Positions 25,647-34,450 of a DNA stretch of 64,000 nucleotides are shown piece after piece. A program made the translations under genes and the position numbers. The stretch spans positions 1-64,000 of the forward strand of contig JAQGJH010000088.1 in assembly GCA_028290705.1 (NCBI GenBank). The letters run 5' to 3'. Every line of letters starts with the position of its first letter. Position 1 is the stretch's first letter. The stretch is from Hyphomicrobiales bacterium (lineage in GTDB: Bacteria; Pseudomonadota; Alphaproteobacteria; Rhizobiales; Beijerinckiaceae). The notes below the pieces were generated by a model. It worked only from the letters and a program-made list of their open reading frames with translations. It was not told where the DNA came from and did no database searches.

Positions 25647-26597
25647 ATGGCACCCGGCAATTCTTTCAGTGGTCAATTCGGCCGCGACGAACCGGAACTG
25701 CGCAGTGCGCACGTGATCGTCGTCGGCAACGAAAAGGGCGGCACGGGCAAGTCCACCGTATCGATCCATCTTACCGTGGCTCTGCTGAAGGCGGGATACA
25801 GAGTCGCGTCGATCGACCTCGACACGCGACAGAAAACCCTGACGCGCTTTCTTGAAAATCGCCATTCCTTCGCCGACGGCGCGCAATGGCCGGTCGAAAT
25901 GCCTTTCCATCACGCGCTCGAACGCGGCGCTTCGGCGAGCATCCAGGACAACGAAACGCACGAATTCGCCGCTTTCGCGGAAGCGATCTCGCAGGTCGAA
26001 CATGCCTATGAATTCGTCGTCATCGACACGCCGGCGAGCGATTCCTATCTCATGCGTCTCGCCCATTCGCTGGCCGACACACTGGTCTCGCCGGTGAACG
26101 AATCCTACATCGACGTTGACGTGTTCTCGCGCGTCCATCACGACCGCAGCCAGCGTGGCGCCATCGCGCACTATGCGGATCTCGTCCTCGAAGCCCGCCG
26201 ACGAAGACGTCTCGTCGATGGCGGGATCATCGACTGGGTGTTGCTGCGCAACCGGTTGGCGTCGCTCAAGTCGAACAATGCGAAACAGATCGAACGATCG
26301 ATTTCGCGTCTCGCCTCGGAATTGCAGTTCAGGCCCGCGGAAGGCCTGCACGACCGGGTGATCTTCCGCGAATTGTTCCCGATCGGCCTGACCGCGTTGG
26401 ACCCGATCGAGGAAGGTCTGAAGAACCAGACGCTTTCCACCTCGCAAAAGTCGGCCCGGCGGGAAATCGCCGAACTCGTCACATCGCTGCAATTGCCGCT
26501 GCGCGGAAGCGACGTTCCCCACCTTCAGGCCCGCCATCTCTGGTTCGAGCGCGTCTCGAACTATTATCGCGACATTGCCTCGCACGACGACGACTGA
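25647..26597 (+). CDS. mipZ: Division-plane positioning ATPase MipZ
   Basis: This is a ParA/MinD-superfamily ATPase of 316 residues. The deviant Walker A is GNEKGGTGKST (about 27-37); DLDTRQKTLTRFLENR and VVIDTPASDSYLMRLAHSLADTLVSPVNESYIDVDVF are characteristic of MipZ rather than ParA. In Caulobacter it forms bipolar gradients from ParB-origin complexes and blocks FtsZ away from midcell; the same role is expected here. It is cytoplasmic and nucleoid-associated. It is convergent with the second TctC-type gene, 8 bases away. Confidence 0.95.
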   Translation: MAPGNSFSGQFGRDEPELRSAHVIVVGNEKGGTGKSTVSIHLTVALLKAGYRVASIDLDTRQKTLTRFLENRHSFADGAQWPVEMPFHHALERGASASIQDNETHEFAAFAEAISQVEHAYEFVVIDTPASDSYLMRLAHSLADTLVSPVNESYIDVDVFSRVHHDRSQRGAIAHYADLVLEARRRRRLVDGGIIDWVLLRNRLASLKSNNAKQIERSISRLASELQFRPAEGLHDRVIFRELFPIGLTALDPIEEGLKNQTLSTSQKSARREIAELVTSLQLPLRGSDVPHLQARHLWFERVSNYYRDIASHDDD

Positions 26598-26605
26598 TCC
26601 GCAGA

Positions 26606-27727
26606 TCAGCGCGGCGCGGTTTTCACATATGCCTCCAGGAATTCCCGCGTCCCCGGCGAAATCGACAATTGCTTTCGCACCCGGCCGTTGACCTCGGGCC
26701 CGACGATGAACTCGGGGACGTAACCCAGCAGCCGTTCGCCCTCCTCGGCATATTCCTTGTCGTTGTTCAATCGTTCGATCGCAGCCGACAGGGCCTGTAC
26801 GGCTTCGGGCGGAGCTCCGGGCGGCAGGACGATCAGCCGCTGCATCGCGCCATTGACCGCGATGATGGCGCGATAAACGTCCCACAATTCTCCGGCGGGA
26901 GGCCGGCCCTTGATCCTCTCGTAGAGCTGCGGGAACGACAGCATGTCGACACCTTCCATCTGCTTGGGCGTGCGGAAGGTCTCGCCGTCATAGCTCGGGT
27001 CGTAGAAAATCGGGATGACTTCGCCGGATTTGACCAGCGTCGGTTCGATCAGACCACGATAGCTCGGCGGCGACTCCGCGTAGAAGTTGATCTCGTTCTG
27101 CTGCAGCGCCAGCCGCGCCGCCTGGCTGCCGCGGTAACCGGTCACGTATTTGAATTTCACGCCCAGCATGTCGAGCGTCAGCCGCAGCAGCAGGTCCTTG
27201 GCGTTGTCAGCCCCGAGCCCGCCCGAAATCAGGCCCTCGGCCTTGGCGATGTCCGTCGCATCGCGCAAGCCAGGCTTGATGTCCGCGCGGGCGAAATAGA
27301 CGGTCGTACCGGGCTGATAGGCGAGAAACTCGAAAGACTTGAAATCCACGCGCCGCGGCGAGCGATCGTTGATGTAGCGCCAGGTCGCGCCGCTCAGATA
27401 ACCGATCATGGTGCCGTCTTTCGGCGCGATTTCGCCGAGGTAATTGGTGCCCACGAGCCCGCCCGCCCCATCCATGTTCTGAACCAGAATGGCAGGCTGG
27501 CCGTCGATGTGGCGCGCGAGATAGCGGGCGAACAGCCGTCCTTCAATGTCGGTGGGGCCACCGGCCGCATAATTGATCAGGACGGAGAGTCGCTTGCCCT
27601 TGTAGAAGCCCTCCTCGGCGGCGGCCGATGGCTGCGGAGCGGCCATGGCGACCACGGCGACCGCGATGCCGATGCGAAGCACGGCGTGAATGCCTGCACG
27701 AAGCGCGGCGCGAACGGCGCTGGCCAT
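26606..27727 (-). CDS. Second TctC/Bug-type substrate-binding protein
   Basis: The protein is about 373 residues with an N-terminal signal sequence (AVLRIGIAVAVVAMAAPQPSAAAEEG). The mature FYKGKRLSVLINYAAGGPTDIEGRLFARYLARHIDG and the QNMDGAGGLVGTNYLGEIAPKDGTMIG segment mark the family. The ATG is set by GGGGAGG; the ORF track uses a TTG five codons earlier. It belongs to the Bug superfamily but is divergent from the one at 12.1 kb. No TctA/TctB genes are adjacent. The ligand is unknown. It is periplasmic. Confidence 0.87.
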   Translation of the reverse strand: MASAVRAALRAGIHAVLRIGIAVAVVAMAAPQPSAAAEEGFYKGKRLSVLINYAAGGPTDIEGRLFARYLARHIDGQPAILVQNMDGAGGLVGTNYLGEIAPKDGTMIGYLSGATWRYINDRSPRRVDFKSFEFLAYQPGTTVYFARADIKPGLRDATDIAKAEGLISGGLGADNAKDLLLRLTLDMLGVKFKYVTGYRGSQAARLALQQNEINFYAESPPSYRGLIEPTLVKSGEVIPIFYDPSYDGETFRTPKQMEGVDMLSFPQLYERIKGRPPAGELWDVYRAIIAVNGAMQRLIVLPPGAPPEAVQALSAAIERLNNDKEYAEEGERLLGYVPEFIVGPEVNGRVRKQLSISPGTREFLEAYVKTAPR

Positions 27728-27811
27728 GGCTTTCCTCCCCAAAATTCTTTTATTCTGAGGTCAGACTAACTCATCGCCGCTCTCGCACAAGCGGAGGGGA
27801 AGCTGGAACCC

Positions 27812-28180
27812 ATGGCAACGATCCTCGACCAGAGACCTTTCCTCCCGGCGCGAGATTACGCGCGCTCGCTCGATTTCTACGCGCGCATGGGATGGAAAAC
27901 CCTCTATCGGGATGATGGGATCTCGCTTCTCGAAATGGGAGCGGCGCGTCTTTTCGTTCAGAACTTTTACGAAAAGCCGTTCGCCGAGAACCTGATGATT
28001 CACCTCGTGGTGGATGATGCACAAGCCTGGCATGACATCGCGACGCGCGTGAAACAGGAGGGCGGCTTCGACGAGGTTCGCGTCCATGCGCCCAAGCGCG
28101 AGGATTACGGCGCGCTCGTCACCCATGTCATCGACCCGGCGGGCGTGCTGCTGCACTTCGCCCAGATGGATGCCAGATGA
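27812..28180 (+). CDS. VOC family protein (glyoxalase/bleomycin-resistance fold)
   Basis: The 122-residue protein has two beta-alpha-beta-beta-beta units: FLPARDYARSLDFYARMGWKTLYRD...MGAARLFVQNFYEK, then MIHLVVDDAQAWHDIATRV...VTHVIDPAGVLLHFAQM. It resembles antibiotic-resistance/bleomycin-binding members; metal ligands are not obvious. It is cytoplasmic. GGAGGGG precedes the ATG. It ends 13 bases before the 3' end of the convergent tRNA-Leu gene. Confidence 0.88.
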   Translation: MATILDQRPFLPARDYARSLDFYARMGWKTLYRDDGISLLEMGAARLFVQNFYEKPFAENLMIHLVVDDAQAWHDIATRVKQEGGFDEVRVHAPKREDYGALVTHVIDPAGVLLHFAQMDAR

Positions 28181-28193
28181 AGCCGCTGCAGAA

Positions 28194-28278
28194 TGGTGGC
28201 CCCTGCGGGGGTCGAACCCGCAAGCCGTGAGGCGGTCGATTTTAAGTCGACTGCGTTTACCAGTTTCGCCAAGGGGCC
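28194..28278 (-). tRNA. tRNA-Leu (anticodon TAA)
   Basis: The minus strand reads as an 85-nt class II tRNA with a GGCCCCT/AGGGGCC acceptor stem, a long variable arm, GGTTCGACCCC T-arm and an encoded CCA. The anticodon loop CTTAAAA between GTCGA and TCGAC gives TAA, decoding UUA/UUG leucine codons. Confidence 0.95.
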
Positions 28279-28454
28279 GGCGCGTTCGAGCTTCACGTCC
28301 TACCCAAACCGCGGCTGGCTGCCTAGGCGGTTTCGCAAGGTCCCGCATCGCAGGGCCGTTGACCAAGTCGAGCCCCGGACGACCTCCGGGCTTTACGCCC
28401 GGCAAATTGCGCGCGATCCTGTGCTTTCATTGATGAATCTGGAGGTAAGACGGC

Positions 28455-29366
28455 ATGCTGAAGGCAATGCGGATCAGTCTCGCGGCCGCGATCGTCGCCT
28501 GTCTGGCGACTCCTGCCGCCGCCAAGGGACCGATTCGCAAGTTGAAGGTTGGCAACTGGACCGGCGGCTCCTTCACCAACGACACGACCGGCCGCTTCAC
28601 CCATTGCGGCGCTTGGGCTTCCTACGTCAGCGGCATCACGTTCTTCGTCGTCGTCGACCACCAGATGCAGTGGAAGCTCGGATTCAGCCACAAAGCCTGG
28701 CGGATGACGCCGGGCCAGAGCATTCCCATTGCCCTGACGTTCGACGGCCGCGGCCCCGTCCAGGTGACCGGAACGGCTCAATCCTCGACCTTCGCGGTCG
28801 TGCCCATGCCGGTCAATTCGGCGCTCATCCGCGCCTTCCGGGCGGCCAGTGGCATGCAGGCATACGCGGAGGGCAACCGCTACACGTTCAAGCTGGACGA
28901 CACGTCGCGGCTGCTGCCCGCTCTGGTCGACTGCGTTCGCCAGGAAGGCGACCAGCCGGGAGTCGCGGCTGCCCCGCCGGCGCCGGCGCCCGCCGCACCG
29001 CCGCTGAGCCCCGAGGTGCAGGCGGAGCGAAACCGGTTGATCAACGAGGCCGCCGGCGTCCACGTCGCCTGCATGCGCGATCAGATGAAGCAGCTCGTCC
29101 CTTATTCCAACGAGAGCGCTGAGATTCTCGCGCAGGTGGTCGTCACCAAATGCGCCGAAGCCGAAAAGAAGTTCGTGAGTCTCGGGATCGCCATGTTCGG
29201 CGCGTCGCGCGAGACGGTCGAGAGGCTCGTGACGCAGCGGCTCGACCGTCAGAAGAAAGAGATGATCGCCGACATCGTCACCTTCCGCGCCGAACTTTCG
29301 AAAGCCCAGTCGAGCAAGCCGAAGCCCCCTGCCCCGGCGGCGAAACCAGCTGACATCGGTATCTGA
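28455..29366 (+). CDS. Hypothetical secreted protein
   Basis: I do not recognise the family. The 303-residue protein has a signal peptide (MRISLAAAIVACLATPAAAKG). The mature N-terminal domain (LKVGNWTGGSFTNDTTGRFTHCGAWASYVSGITFFVVVDHQMQWKLGF) is beta-rich with a Cys pair (HCGAW and DCVRQ), probably disulfide-linked in the periplasm. A proline/alanine linker (about 175-195) separates a helical C-terminal domain with two more Cys (HVACMRDQ, TKCAEAEK). The start has GGAGG. The stop is 4 bases from the convergent TadG-like gene. The N-terminal domain occurs elsewhere in Hyphomicrobiales, but its role is unknown to me. Confidence 0.75.
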   Translation: MLKAMRISLAAAIVACLATPAAAKGPIRKLKVGNWTGGSFTNDTTGRFTHCGAWASYVSGITFFVVVDHQMQWKLGFSHKAWRMTPGQSIPIALTFDGRGPVQVTGTAQSSTFAVVPMPVNSALIRAFRAASGMQAYAEGNRYTFKLDDTSRLLPALVDCVRQEGDQPGVAAAPPAPAPAAPPLSPEVQAERNRLINEAAGVHVACMRDQMKQLVPYSNESAEILAQVVVTKCAEAEKKFVSLGIAMFGASRETVERLVTQRLDRQKKEMIADIVTFRAELSKAQSSKPKPPAPAAKPADIGI

Positions 29367-29370
29367 TCGA

Positions 29371-31110
29371 TTAGTTGGAAATACGCAGCCGCGTGATTGC
29401 CTTGGCGATCTCCTGGAAGGCCGTGACGATCTGCGTGCCGTCGCCCGCCGTGAAAGCGGAATCCGTCGAGGAGGCGCAAGTCTGCAGAACGCCCAGACCC
29501 GTGGCGTCGATCGGATCGGTGGGCGTCGAGAAGCCCACCGTGAAGAGCTGGATCCCCGCCGCCTTGATGTTGGTGCAAGCCTCCAGCGTCTTGGCGTCCA
29601 TCAAGGTGCGCGAATTGCTCGACGTCGTATTGGACCCGAGACGCTTGTTCTTCATGTAACCGAACGCGTTGAAGATGCCGCCGTTGACGTTGGCGGAGCT
29701 GGCCGCCCAATTGTTCTTGCCGTCGCTCATCAGCACCATGACCTTGATGACGTTGCGCCCGTCGTTCGTCTTGGCCCCGTATCCGCGCGCGTCCTGGTAA
29801 CCCACGGAAGAATTGCCGTGCACGTTGAAGGGTCCGTTCGGCGACAGAGTCCGCCAGCCCCACATCAATCCGGCCATGGCGTTCGTGTCGCCGTGCGCCA
29901 CCAGATTGTTCTGGATCGTGGCGTTCACGACGGTCATGTCCGTGCTGAGCTGCTGCAGCGACTTGGTGGTGCACAGCAGGTTCGGCCCCGACATGAAACC
30001 GCTTCCCAGCGCCGTCACGGCCGTGGAGACCATAGCCTGGTTCTTGTATTTGCAGACCTTCGTCTGGCCGTCGCCCGTGCCGATGCTGCCAATGTTGAGC
30101 GAATGGCCCGGCGTGTCCGCCTTGTTGTAGGCGTCGTTGTTCTGGCACGTGCCGCCGGTGTCGGTCAGGTATTTGTTGATCGAACCATTGGCTGTGTCGT
30201 TCTCGTCCGGGTACAGCATGGGCACGAACAACGTGTCGGGTACGGACGAACTCGCGACGGTGTCGGTGGTCATGTAGGGCGCGGGACGCTCCTCGACGCA
30301 TCCGCCCCAGGTCGTGGAGATGCCGGTGAACAGGTCGAACTTCGACGCCGGCAGCCACGGCGCCGTCGAGGGAAGCTGGAAGTTCTGCCAGTGGATCGAC
30401 GACTTGCCGAGTTTGTCCATGAAACTCGCATTGGCGTTGCCCGATCCGATGTTGACCGCGGCGCCGAACGGCACGATCGAGAAAGCTGCCTGCGGCTGCG
30501 GAATGCCCGCCGGGTTCATGGCCGTCACCATGGCCTTGGCTGCGTCCTGAAGCGCTTGCAGCTTGGTCTTCCCTCCGGCCGAATTGTTCATCGAGCCGGA
30601 ATTGTCCAGCACCAGCGTGATCTCGTAGAAATTGTTCTGCGTCTGCGCGCAGGCGGTCGCGGCGACCGGCGTCACCGGCATGTTCACCAGCTTCATGACC
30701 GAGTTCTGACTGTTGTCGCGTGCCGTGACGCAGACGCTCCGAAAGTCGGAAGACACGCTCGGCGCCCCGTATAGCTTGGCGGTCGTGTCGCGTCCCATGT
30801 TTGCCTGAAACTGGGCATCCGCGTAGGTCGCCAACTGGGTGCTGTTCATGTAGCGGGCTTGCTGCGTCACAGCCAACACGGTCGCGTCCAGCGCATTCTG
30901 GATCTCGACTTTGCGCTTGGTGGCCTGGGCGTAATCGAGCGCCGATCCGGCCAGGACCATCATTGGGAGAAACGCGATCCCGAACATGAGCGCGACGTTT
31001 CCGCTTTCGGAGAGGCGGAAGCTTTGCGCCTTTCGGCCGCGCCGACAGGCCGCAGCTCGCGGCGCATCATCTCCGCAGGCATTCGCCAACTTCATGTTCT
31101 GATTGATCAT
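29371..31110 (-). CDS. TadG-like pilus-associated protein with vWA domain
   Basis: The 579-residue protein starts with a short basic tail, then SGNVALMFGIAFLPMMVLAGSALDYAQATKRK (about 35-67), the TadE/TadG-type N-terminal helix for membrane insertion. A von Willebrand A domain follows, with the MIDAS motif DNSGSM (about 168) and VMVLMSDGKNN later. The long insert contains several Cys (GGCVEE, GGTCQNN, VCKYKN, LLCTT). It is probably anchored in the inner membrane and exposed to the periplasm or surface. No other tad/flp gene is nearby. It starts 5 bases after a stem-loop with no Shine-Dalgarno visible. Confidence 0.88.
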   Translation of the reverse strand: MINQNMKLANACGDDAPRAAACRRGRKAQSFRLSESGNVALMFGIAFLPMMVLAGSALDYAQATKRKVEIQNALDATVLAVTQQARYMNSTQLATYADAQFQANMGRDTTAKLYGAPSVSSDFRSVCVTARDNSQNSVMKLVNMPVTPVAATACAQTQNNFYEITLVLDNSGSMNNSAGGKTKLQALQDAAKAMVTAMNPAGIPQPQAAFSIVPFGAAVNIGSGNANASFMDKLGKSSIHWQNFQLPSTAPWLPASKFDLFTGISTTWGGCVEERPAPYMTTDTVASSSVPDTLFVPMLYPDENDTANGSINKYLTDTGGTCQNNDAYNKADTPGHSLNIGSIGTGDGQTKVCKYKNQAMVSTAVTALGSGFMSGPNLLCTTKSLQQLSTDMTVVNATIQNNLVAHGDTNAMAGLMWGWRTLSPNGPFNVHGNSSVGYQDARGYGAKTNDGRNVIKVMVLMSDGKNNWAASSANVNGGIFNAFGYMKNKRLGSNTTSSNSRTLMDAKTLEACTNIKAAGIQLFTVGFSTPTDPIDATGLGVLQTCASSTDSAFTAGDGTQIVTAFQEIAKAITRLRISN

Positions 31111-31115
31111 TTTGA

Positions 31116-31150
31116 CTAAAGCTCTGCCACAAACTACGGCAAAGCTTTAG
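31116..31150 (-). promoter_or_regulatory. Stem-loop directly upstream of the TadG-like start codon
   Basis: CTAAAGCT and AGCTTTAG form a perfect 8-bp outer stem, continued after one mismatch by TGCC/GGCA, with a 9-base loop. The structure ends 5 bases before the ATG on the minus strand, where a ribosome binding site would be. It could be an operator or a translational control element. Confidence 0.5.
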
Positions 31151-31257
31151 AGGCCAGCCCTTAACGACCCATGAAGCAGACCTTGGACTCGGCAGTTCCT
31201 AGGACAACTGCAAAGTCTTGGCTAACATTGTGTTTTCCAATTGTTTTGCTGATCGTC

Positions 31258-31473
31258 TCAACTCTCGGGGGTCGCCTTGCTCCAGACCACTTCGCTGCGG
31301 TCGTTGAGCAGGACGGCGAAATTCGACCGCTCCCAGGTCGGCGCTCGCGTCATGGAATGATGCGCGAGCGCAATCGCGTCGGTCTCGGTCCGAGCCTCGA
31401 TGCGCTCCTCGTAGACGCGCTGAACCACCACTTCGCCAAGCCTGAGAGCCAGCTGAAACTGATAAACGCCCAT
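31258..31473 (-). CDS. Small hypothetical protein
   Basis: I do not recognise this 71-residue protein. AAGGAGG lies 5 bases before the ATG (MGVYQFQLALRLGEVVVQRVYEERIEARTETDAIALA), the best ribosome binding site in the neighbourhood, and the sequence has a beta-alpha pattern. There is no signal peptide or membrane segment. It is flanked by the TadG-like gene (same strand, downstream) and the divergent DUF4112 gene. Coding is likely from the ribosome binding site and composition. Confidence 0.55.
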   Translation of the reverse strand: MGVYQFQLALRLGEVVVQRVYEERIEARTETDAIALAHHSMTRAPTWERSNFAVLLNDRSEVVWSKATPES

Positions 31474-31697
31474 CGCGACCTCCTTCAATCGGCCCACTCG
31501 GGAGCTCGATGTTCGGCGGAGGAAGCCACATGGCCGATGAACTGGCGATGAACCAGGGCGTAACCCTTGTACGCGACGAGCGGCGCACCATTTTCAGGGC
31601 ATCGGGGTCCGGGCCCCTCTGGCGGCGCTTCCGAGCCCGCGATGTCGGACTCTTCCACCTGACGGACGCAGCCGCGTCCTGCACTTGGGAGGTTTTC

Positions 31698-32150
31698 TTG
31701 CCCACAGCCGCCGCCGATCGCATGAACTTCGCCCAGCGCACGCCGCGCTACGACCAACAGAGCGCGAGCCTCGACGCCAGCCGCAAGCGCCTGGACGCGT
31801 TGGCGCGGCTGCTCGACAGCGCCGTCGCCATTCCGGGCACCAACATCCGGTTCGGTGCGGACGCCCTGCTGAACGTCATTCCGGGCTTCGGTCTCGTCAC
31901 CGCTAAAGCGCTGTCAGCCTATCTGATCTGGGAAGCGCGCCGGCTCGGCGTCCCCTCGTCGACGCTCGCGCGCATGCTGGGCCATCTCGGCGTGGACTTC
32001 GTGATCAGCGCCGTGCCGGTCGTCGGCTGGGTCGGCGATGCCTTCTACCGGGCCAACCTGAAGAACATGGCGCTGCTGCGCGAACATCTGGATCGCCGCG
32101 CGGGAGAACCCGAGATCCTGGCGCCCCTCGACACGCGTGGCGGAGCCTGA
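31698..32150 (+). CDS. DUF4112 domain-containing protein
   Basis: The 150-residue protein carries LDALARLLDSAVAIPGTNIRFGADALLNVIPGFGLVTAKALSAYLIWEARRLGVP, then LARMLGHLGVDFVISAVPVVGWVGDAFYRAN, the DUF4112 signature with two membrane-embedded helices. I start at a TTG preceded by GGGAGG at good spacing (LPTAAADRMNF...); the next ATG, eight codons later, is the alternative. It is probably an inner-membrane protein of unknown function. It is coupled to the next gene (3-base gap). Confidence 0.85.
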   Translation: MPTAAADRMNFAQRTPRYDQQSASLDASRKRLDALARLLDSAVAIPGTNIRFGADALLNVIPGFGLVTAKALSAYLIWEARRLGVPSSTLARMLGHLGVDFVISAVPVVGWVGDAFYRANLKNMALLREHLDRRAGEPEILAPLDTRGGA

Positions 32151-32153
32151 GCC

Positions 32154-32471
32154 ATGCGCAAGCTCATCTGGGGTGGAACCTGGTTCATGCTGGCGCTGTG
32201 GTCGCTCCTGGCCTGGGCCAGCCACAGCCTCGTCGAATGGGCCGGACAGGTCGCGGCCCGCAACTCGGACATGGTGACGATGCACCCCGAGACGGTCGAA
32301 TGGCTGTCCTGGCTCGCCAATGTCGCGGGCGTCGCCGGCGGCACGATCGTGATCGTCATCTGGGCAATCGGATGCGCCCTGGCGCTCGGGCTGGCCACCG
32401 TCCTCTCGTGGATCGTCGGACGCGGGGAGCCCAGCCGCCTGCCGACCCGCCAGACGCTCAGCCGGCCCTGA
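32154..32471 (+). CDS. Small hypothetical membrane protein
   Basis: The 105-residue protein has two hydrophobic helices (LIWGGTWFMLALWSLLAWASHSL, about 4-26; VAGVAGGTIVIVIWAIGCALALGLATVLSWIV, about 57-88). It follows the DUF4112 gene by 3 bases and is probably co-translated. I do not recognise the family. Its 3' end overlaps the convergent truncated-haemoglobin gene by 14 bases. Confidence 0.72.
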   Translation: MRKLIWGGTWFMLALWSLLAWASHSLVEWAGQVAARNSDMVTMHPETVEWLSWLANVAGVAGGTIVIVIWAIGCALALGLATVLSWIVGRGEPSRLPTRQTLSRP

Positions 32472-32910
32472 TCGGCGCCTTCAGCGGCGGCAGGACGCCC
32501 CGGTGGAAATCGAGCGACAATTGCAGCGACTGGGCGATGCGATGCGCCCGGTCTATGAAGAGTTCGGCGGCCGCGGGAGGGCACAACTCGCGCGCCGTGG
32601 TTTCGAAGATCTTCAACCAATGGGTGAAGTGTTCGCGGTCAAGCCCCGGAATCTTCACGTGCGCTGGCACGGGCCGGCCATCGTAGCGTTTTGTCATCAG
32701 CACGACCGACGACCAGAAATCCACCATTTTGGCGAGATGCGGTTCCCAGTCCGAAATCTGGCTTGAAAAGATCGGCCCCAGCACCGCATCGGCCCGGATC
32801 CGCTCATAGAATCCATGCACGAGCCGAACGATCATGGCCTCGTCGACGCCCGCCAGAACACCGGGGGCTGGAGGGCGCTCGACGATGCGGGGCGGTGGTC
32901 GGTCGATCAT
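32458..32910 (-). CDS. Group III truncated haemoglobin
   Basis: The 150-residue protein has a 2-over-2 globin pattern: IVRLVHGFYERIRADAVLGPIFSSQISDWEPHLAKMVDFWSSVVLMTKRYDG..HVKIPGLDREHFTHWLKIFETTARE. The proximal His is expected in the segment HVKIPGL/EHFTHW, and FYxxI..D..LGP is typical of group III (trHbP). It binds haem and O2 or NO in the cytoplasm. The ATG with GAGGAG upstream was chosen over the longer ORF. It stands alone. Confidence 0.92.
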   Translation of the reverse strand: MIDRPPPRIVERPPAPGVLAGVDEAMIVRLVHGFYERIRADAVLGPIFSSQISDWEPHLAKMVDFWSSVVLMTKRYDGRPVPAHVKIPGLDREHFTHWLKIFETTARELCPPAAAELFIDRAHRIAQSLQLSLDFHRGVLPPLKAPIRAG

Positions 32911-33000
32911 GGCGTGCTCCTCGCACGTATCTAGCGCCCGGCTCATCCCCGTGAACAGGGAGCGCGTGGTCGCATCCCGGTCGCAACGGCTCGATGCGCG

Positions 33001-33504
33001 CTAGCCCTGCTCGCTTTTGGCGATCGGCGGCTGGAAGGCCAGCCCCATGTCCCATGGAAAGTAGATCCAGGTGTCCTGCGACACCTCGGTGACGAACGTG
33101 TCGACCAGAGGCCGGCCCAGCGGCTTGGCATAGACCGTGGCGAAATGCGCATGCGGCAGCATCTCGCGCACGACACGGGCCGTGGAGCCGGTGTCCACCA
33201 GGTCGTCGATCACCAGCACACCCTTGCCGTCGCCGAGCTTCACCACCTCGGGCGAGATCGTCTTGAGCACCTGCAGGCCGCCCTGGGTGCGGTACTCGTG
33301 GTAGCTGGCGATGCAGACGGTCTCGATGATCCGGGTGCCCAGTTCGCGCGCCACGATCGCGGCGGGCACGAGACCTCCCCGGGTGATGCACACGATCGCC
33401 TCGAACGGCCCGGCTCCCGCCAGCCGCCACGCCAGGGCGCGCGCATCGCGGTGGAACTGGTCCCAGGAGACGGGAAATGCTTTCTGGGCGTGCGGATCGG
33501 ACAT
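33001..33504 (-). CDS. gpt: Xanthine phosphoribosyltransferase
   Basis: The purine-salvage enzyme of 167 residues transfers ribose-5-phosphate from PRPP to xanthine/guanine. The PRPP loop [22 protein letters not shown] and the N-terminal [38 protein letters not shown] are diagnostic, as is the C-terminal [13 protein letters not shown]. It is cytoplasmic, possibly membrane-peripheral as in Escherichia coli. The ORF track start runs into the upstream gene and was trimmed to MSDPHAQK. Confidence 0.95.
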   Translation of the reverse strand: MSDPHAQKAFPVSWDQFHRDARALAWRLAGAGPFEAIVCITRGGLVPAAIVARELGTRIIETVCIASYHEYRTQGGLQVLKTISPEVVKLGDGKGVLVIDDLVDTGSTARVVREMLPHAHFATVYAKPLGRPLVDTFVTEVSQDTWIYFPWDMGLAFQPPIAKSEQG

Positions 33505-33604
33505 GGCGCTCTCGGGGGCTGGGAGGCAGTCGCCTCGCTTAGCAAGCCCGACGCGCCCGCGCGAGCGGAATCGCAGCTGTCTGTGGACGAAGCGTGCCCG
33601 GGCC

Positions 33605-34381
33605 CTAGCCGACGTTGCGGGCAGCGCGAAGCGGAACAAGCATGGCCTCGATCTTCCGCACGCCGATCGCCACCTCTTCCGGATCGCGTCCGCGCACCAC
33701 GATCTGGTTCTTGAACTTGCCGTCCACATAAGACGGATAGGAACCGATCGACAGGCCGGGATGCGCCTGCGCCACCTCGGAAAGGCCAGCCGCATAAGCG
33801 CCTTCCGGAACCTCCGCCTCGATCGACTCCATCGTCAGCCGGACGCCCGTCTGCAGCGTCGGGGCGACGTGATCGAGCATGGACTGCATGATCATCGGCA
33901 CGCCCGCCATGACGATGACGTTGCCGATCCGGAAGCCCGGGACACGGCTGACCGAATTGAGCACCAGATCGCCGCCGGTCGGCACCCGCGCCATCCGACG
34001 GCGGGCGGCGTTGAGATCTTCCGGCTTCATGCGCTCCAGCATGGCCGCGATGATGCGCTCATCCTCGTAGAGCTCGACTCCAAAGGCCTTGGCGACGGCA
34101 TCCGCCGTGATGTCGTCGTGCGTCGGACCGATACCGCCGGTCGTGAACACATAAGTGTAACGCACCCGCATGGCGTTCAGCGCGGAGACGATCTCGTCCT
34201 CGACGTCCGGCACGATACGCACCTCGCGCAGGTCGATGCCGATGTTGGTCAGATAATCGGCGATGTAGCCGATATTCTTGTCCTTGGTCCGTCCGGACAG
34301 GATCTCGTCTCCGATCACCAGAATGGCGGCCGTGATCTCCGTCTCTGTGCCTGCGAACGTCTCTGGCGTCGTATCGGTCAT
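33605..34381 (-). CDS. CinA N-terminal-like molybdopterin-binding domain protein
   Basis: The 258-residue protein has the MoaB/Mog-fold core: [42 protein letters not shown], then [24 protein letters not shown]. The C-terminal CinA deamidase domain is absent. Members are annotated as competence/damage-inducible protein A; a real role may be in nucleotide (ADP-ribose/NMN) metabolism. The ATG with GGGAG upstream is used. It is cytoplasmic. Confidence 0.9.
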   Translation of the reverse strand: MTDTTPETFAGTETEITAAILVIGDEILSGRTKDKNIGYIADYLTNIGIDLREVRIVPDVEDEIVSALNAMRVRYTYVFTTGGIGPTHDDITADAVAKAFGVELYEDERIIAAMLERMKPEDLNAARRRMARVPTGGDLVLNSVSRVPGFRIGNVIVMAGVPMIMQSMLDHVAPTLQTGVRLTMESIEAEVPEGAYAAGLSEVAQAHPGLSIGSYPSYVDGKFKNQIVVRGRDPEEVAIGVRKIEAMLVPLRAARNVG

Positions 34382-34450
34382 GAAAGAAACTCCCGGCTCC
34401 GGTTTAGGAACAGGGAGACGGCGCACGCAAGCAAAAAGCGCGAACGCTGC

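Noticed and set aside
31171-31551. Plus-strand ORF of 126 codons with a hydrophobic segment
   Set aside because: Overlaps the small minus-strand gene with a much better ribosome binding site and has no recognisable features.
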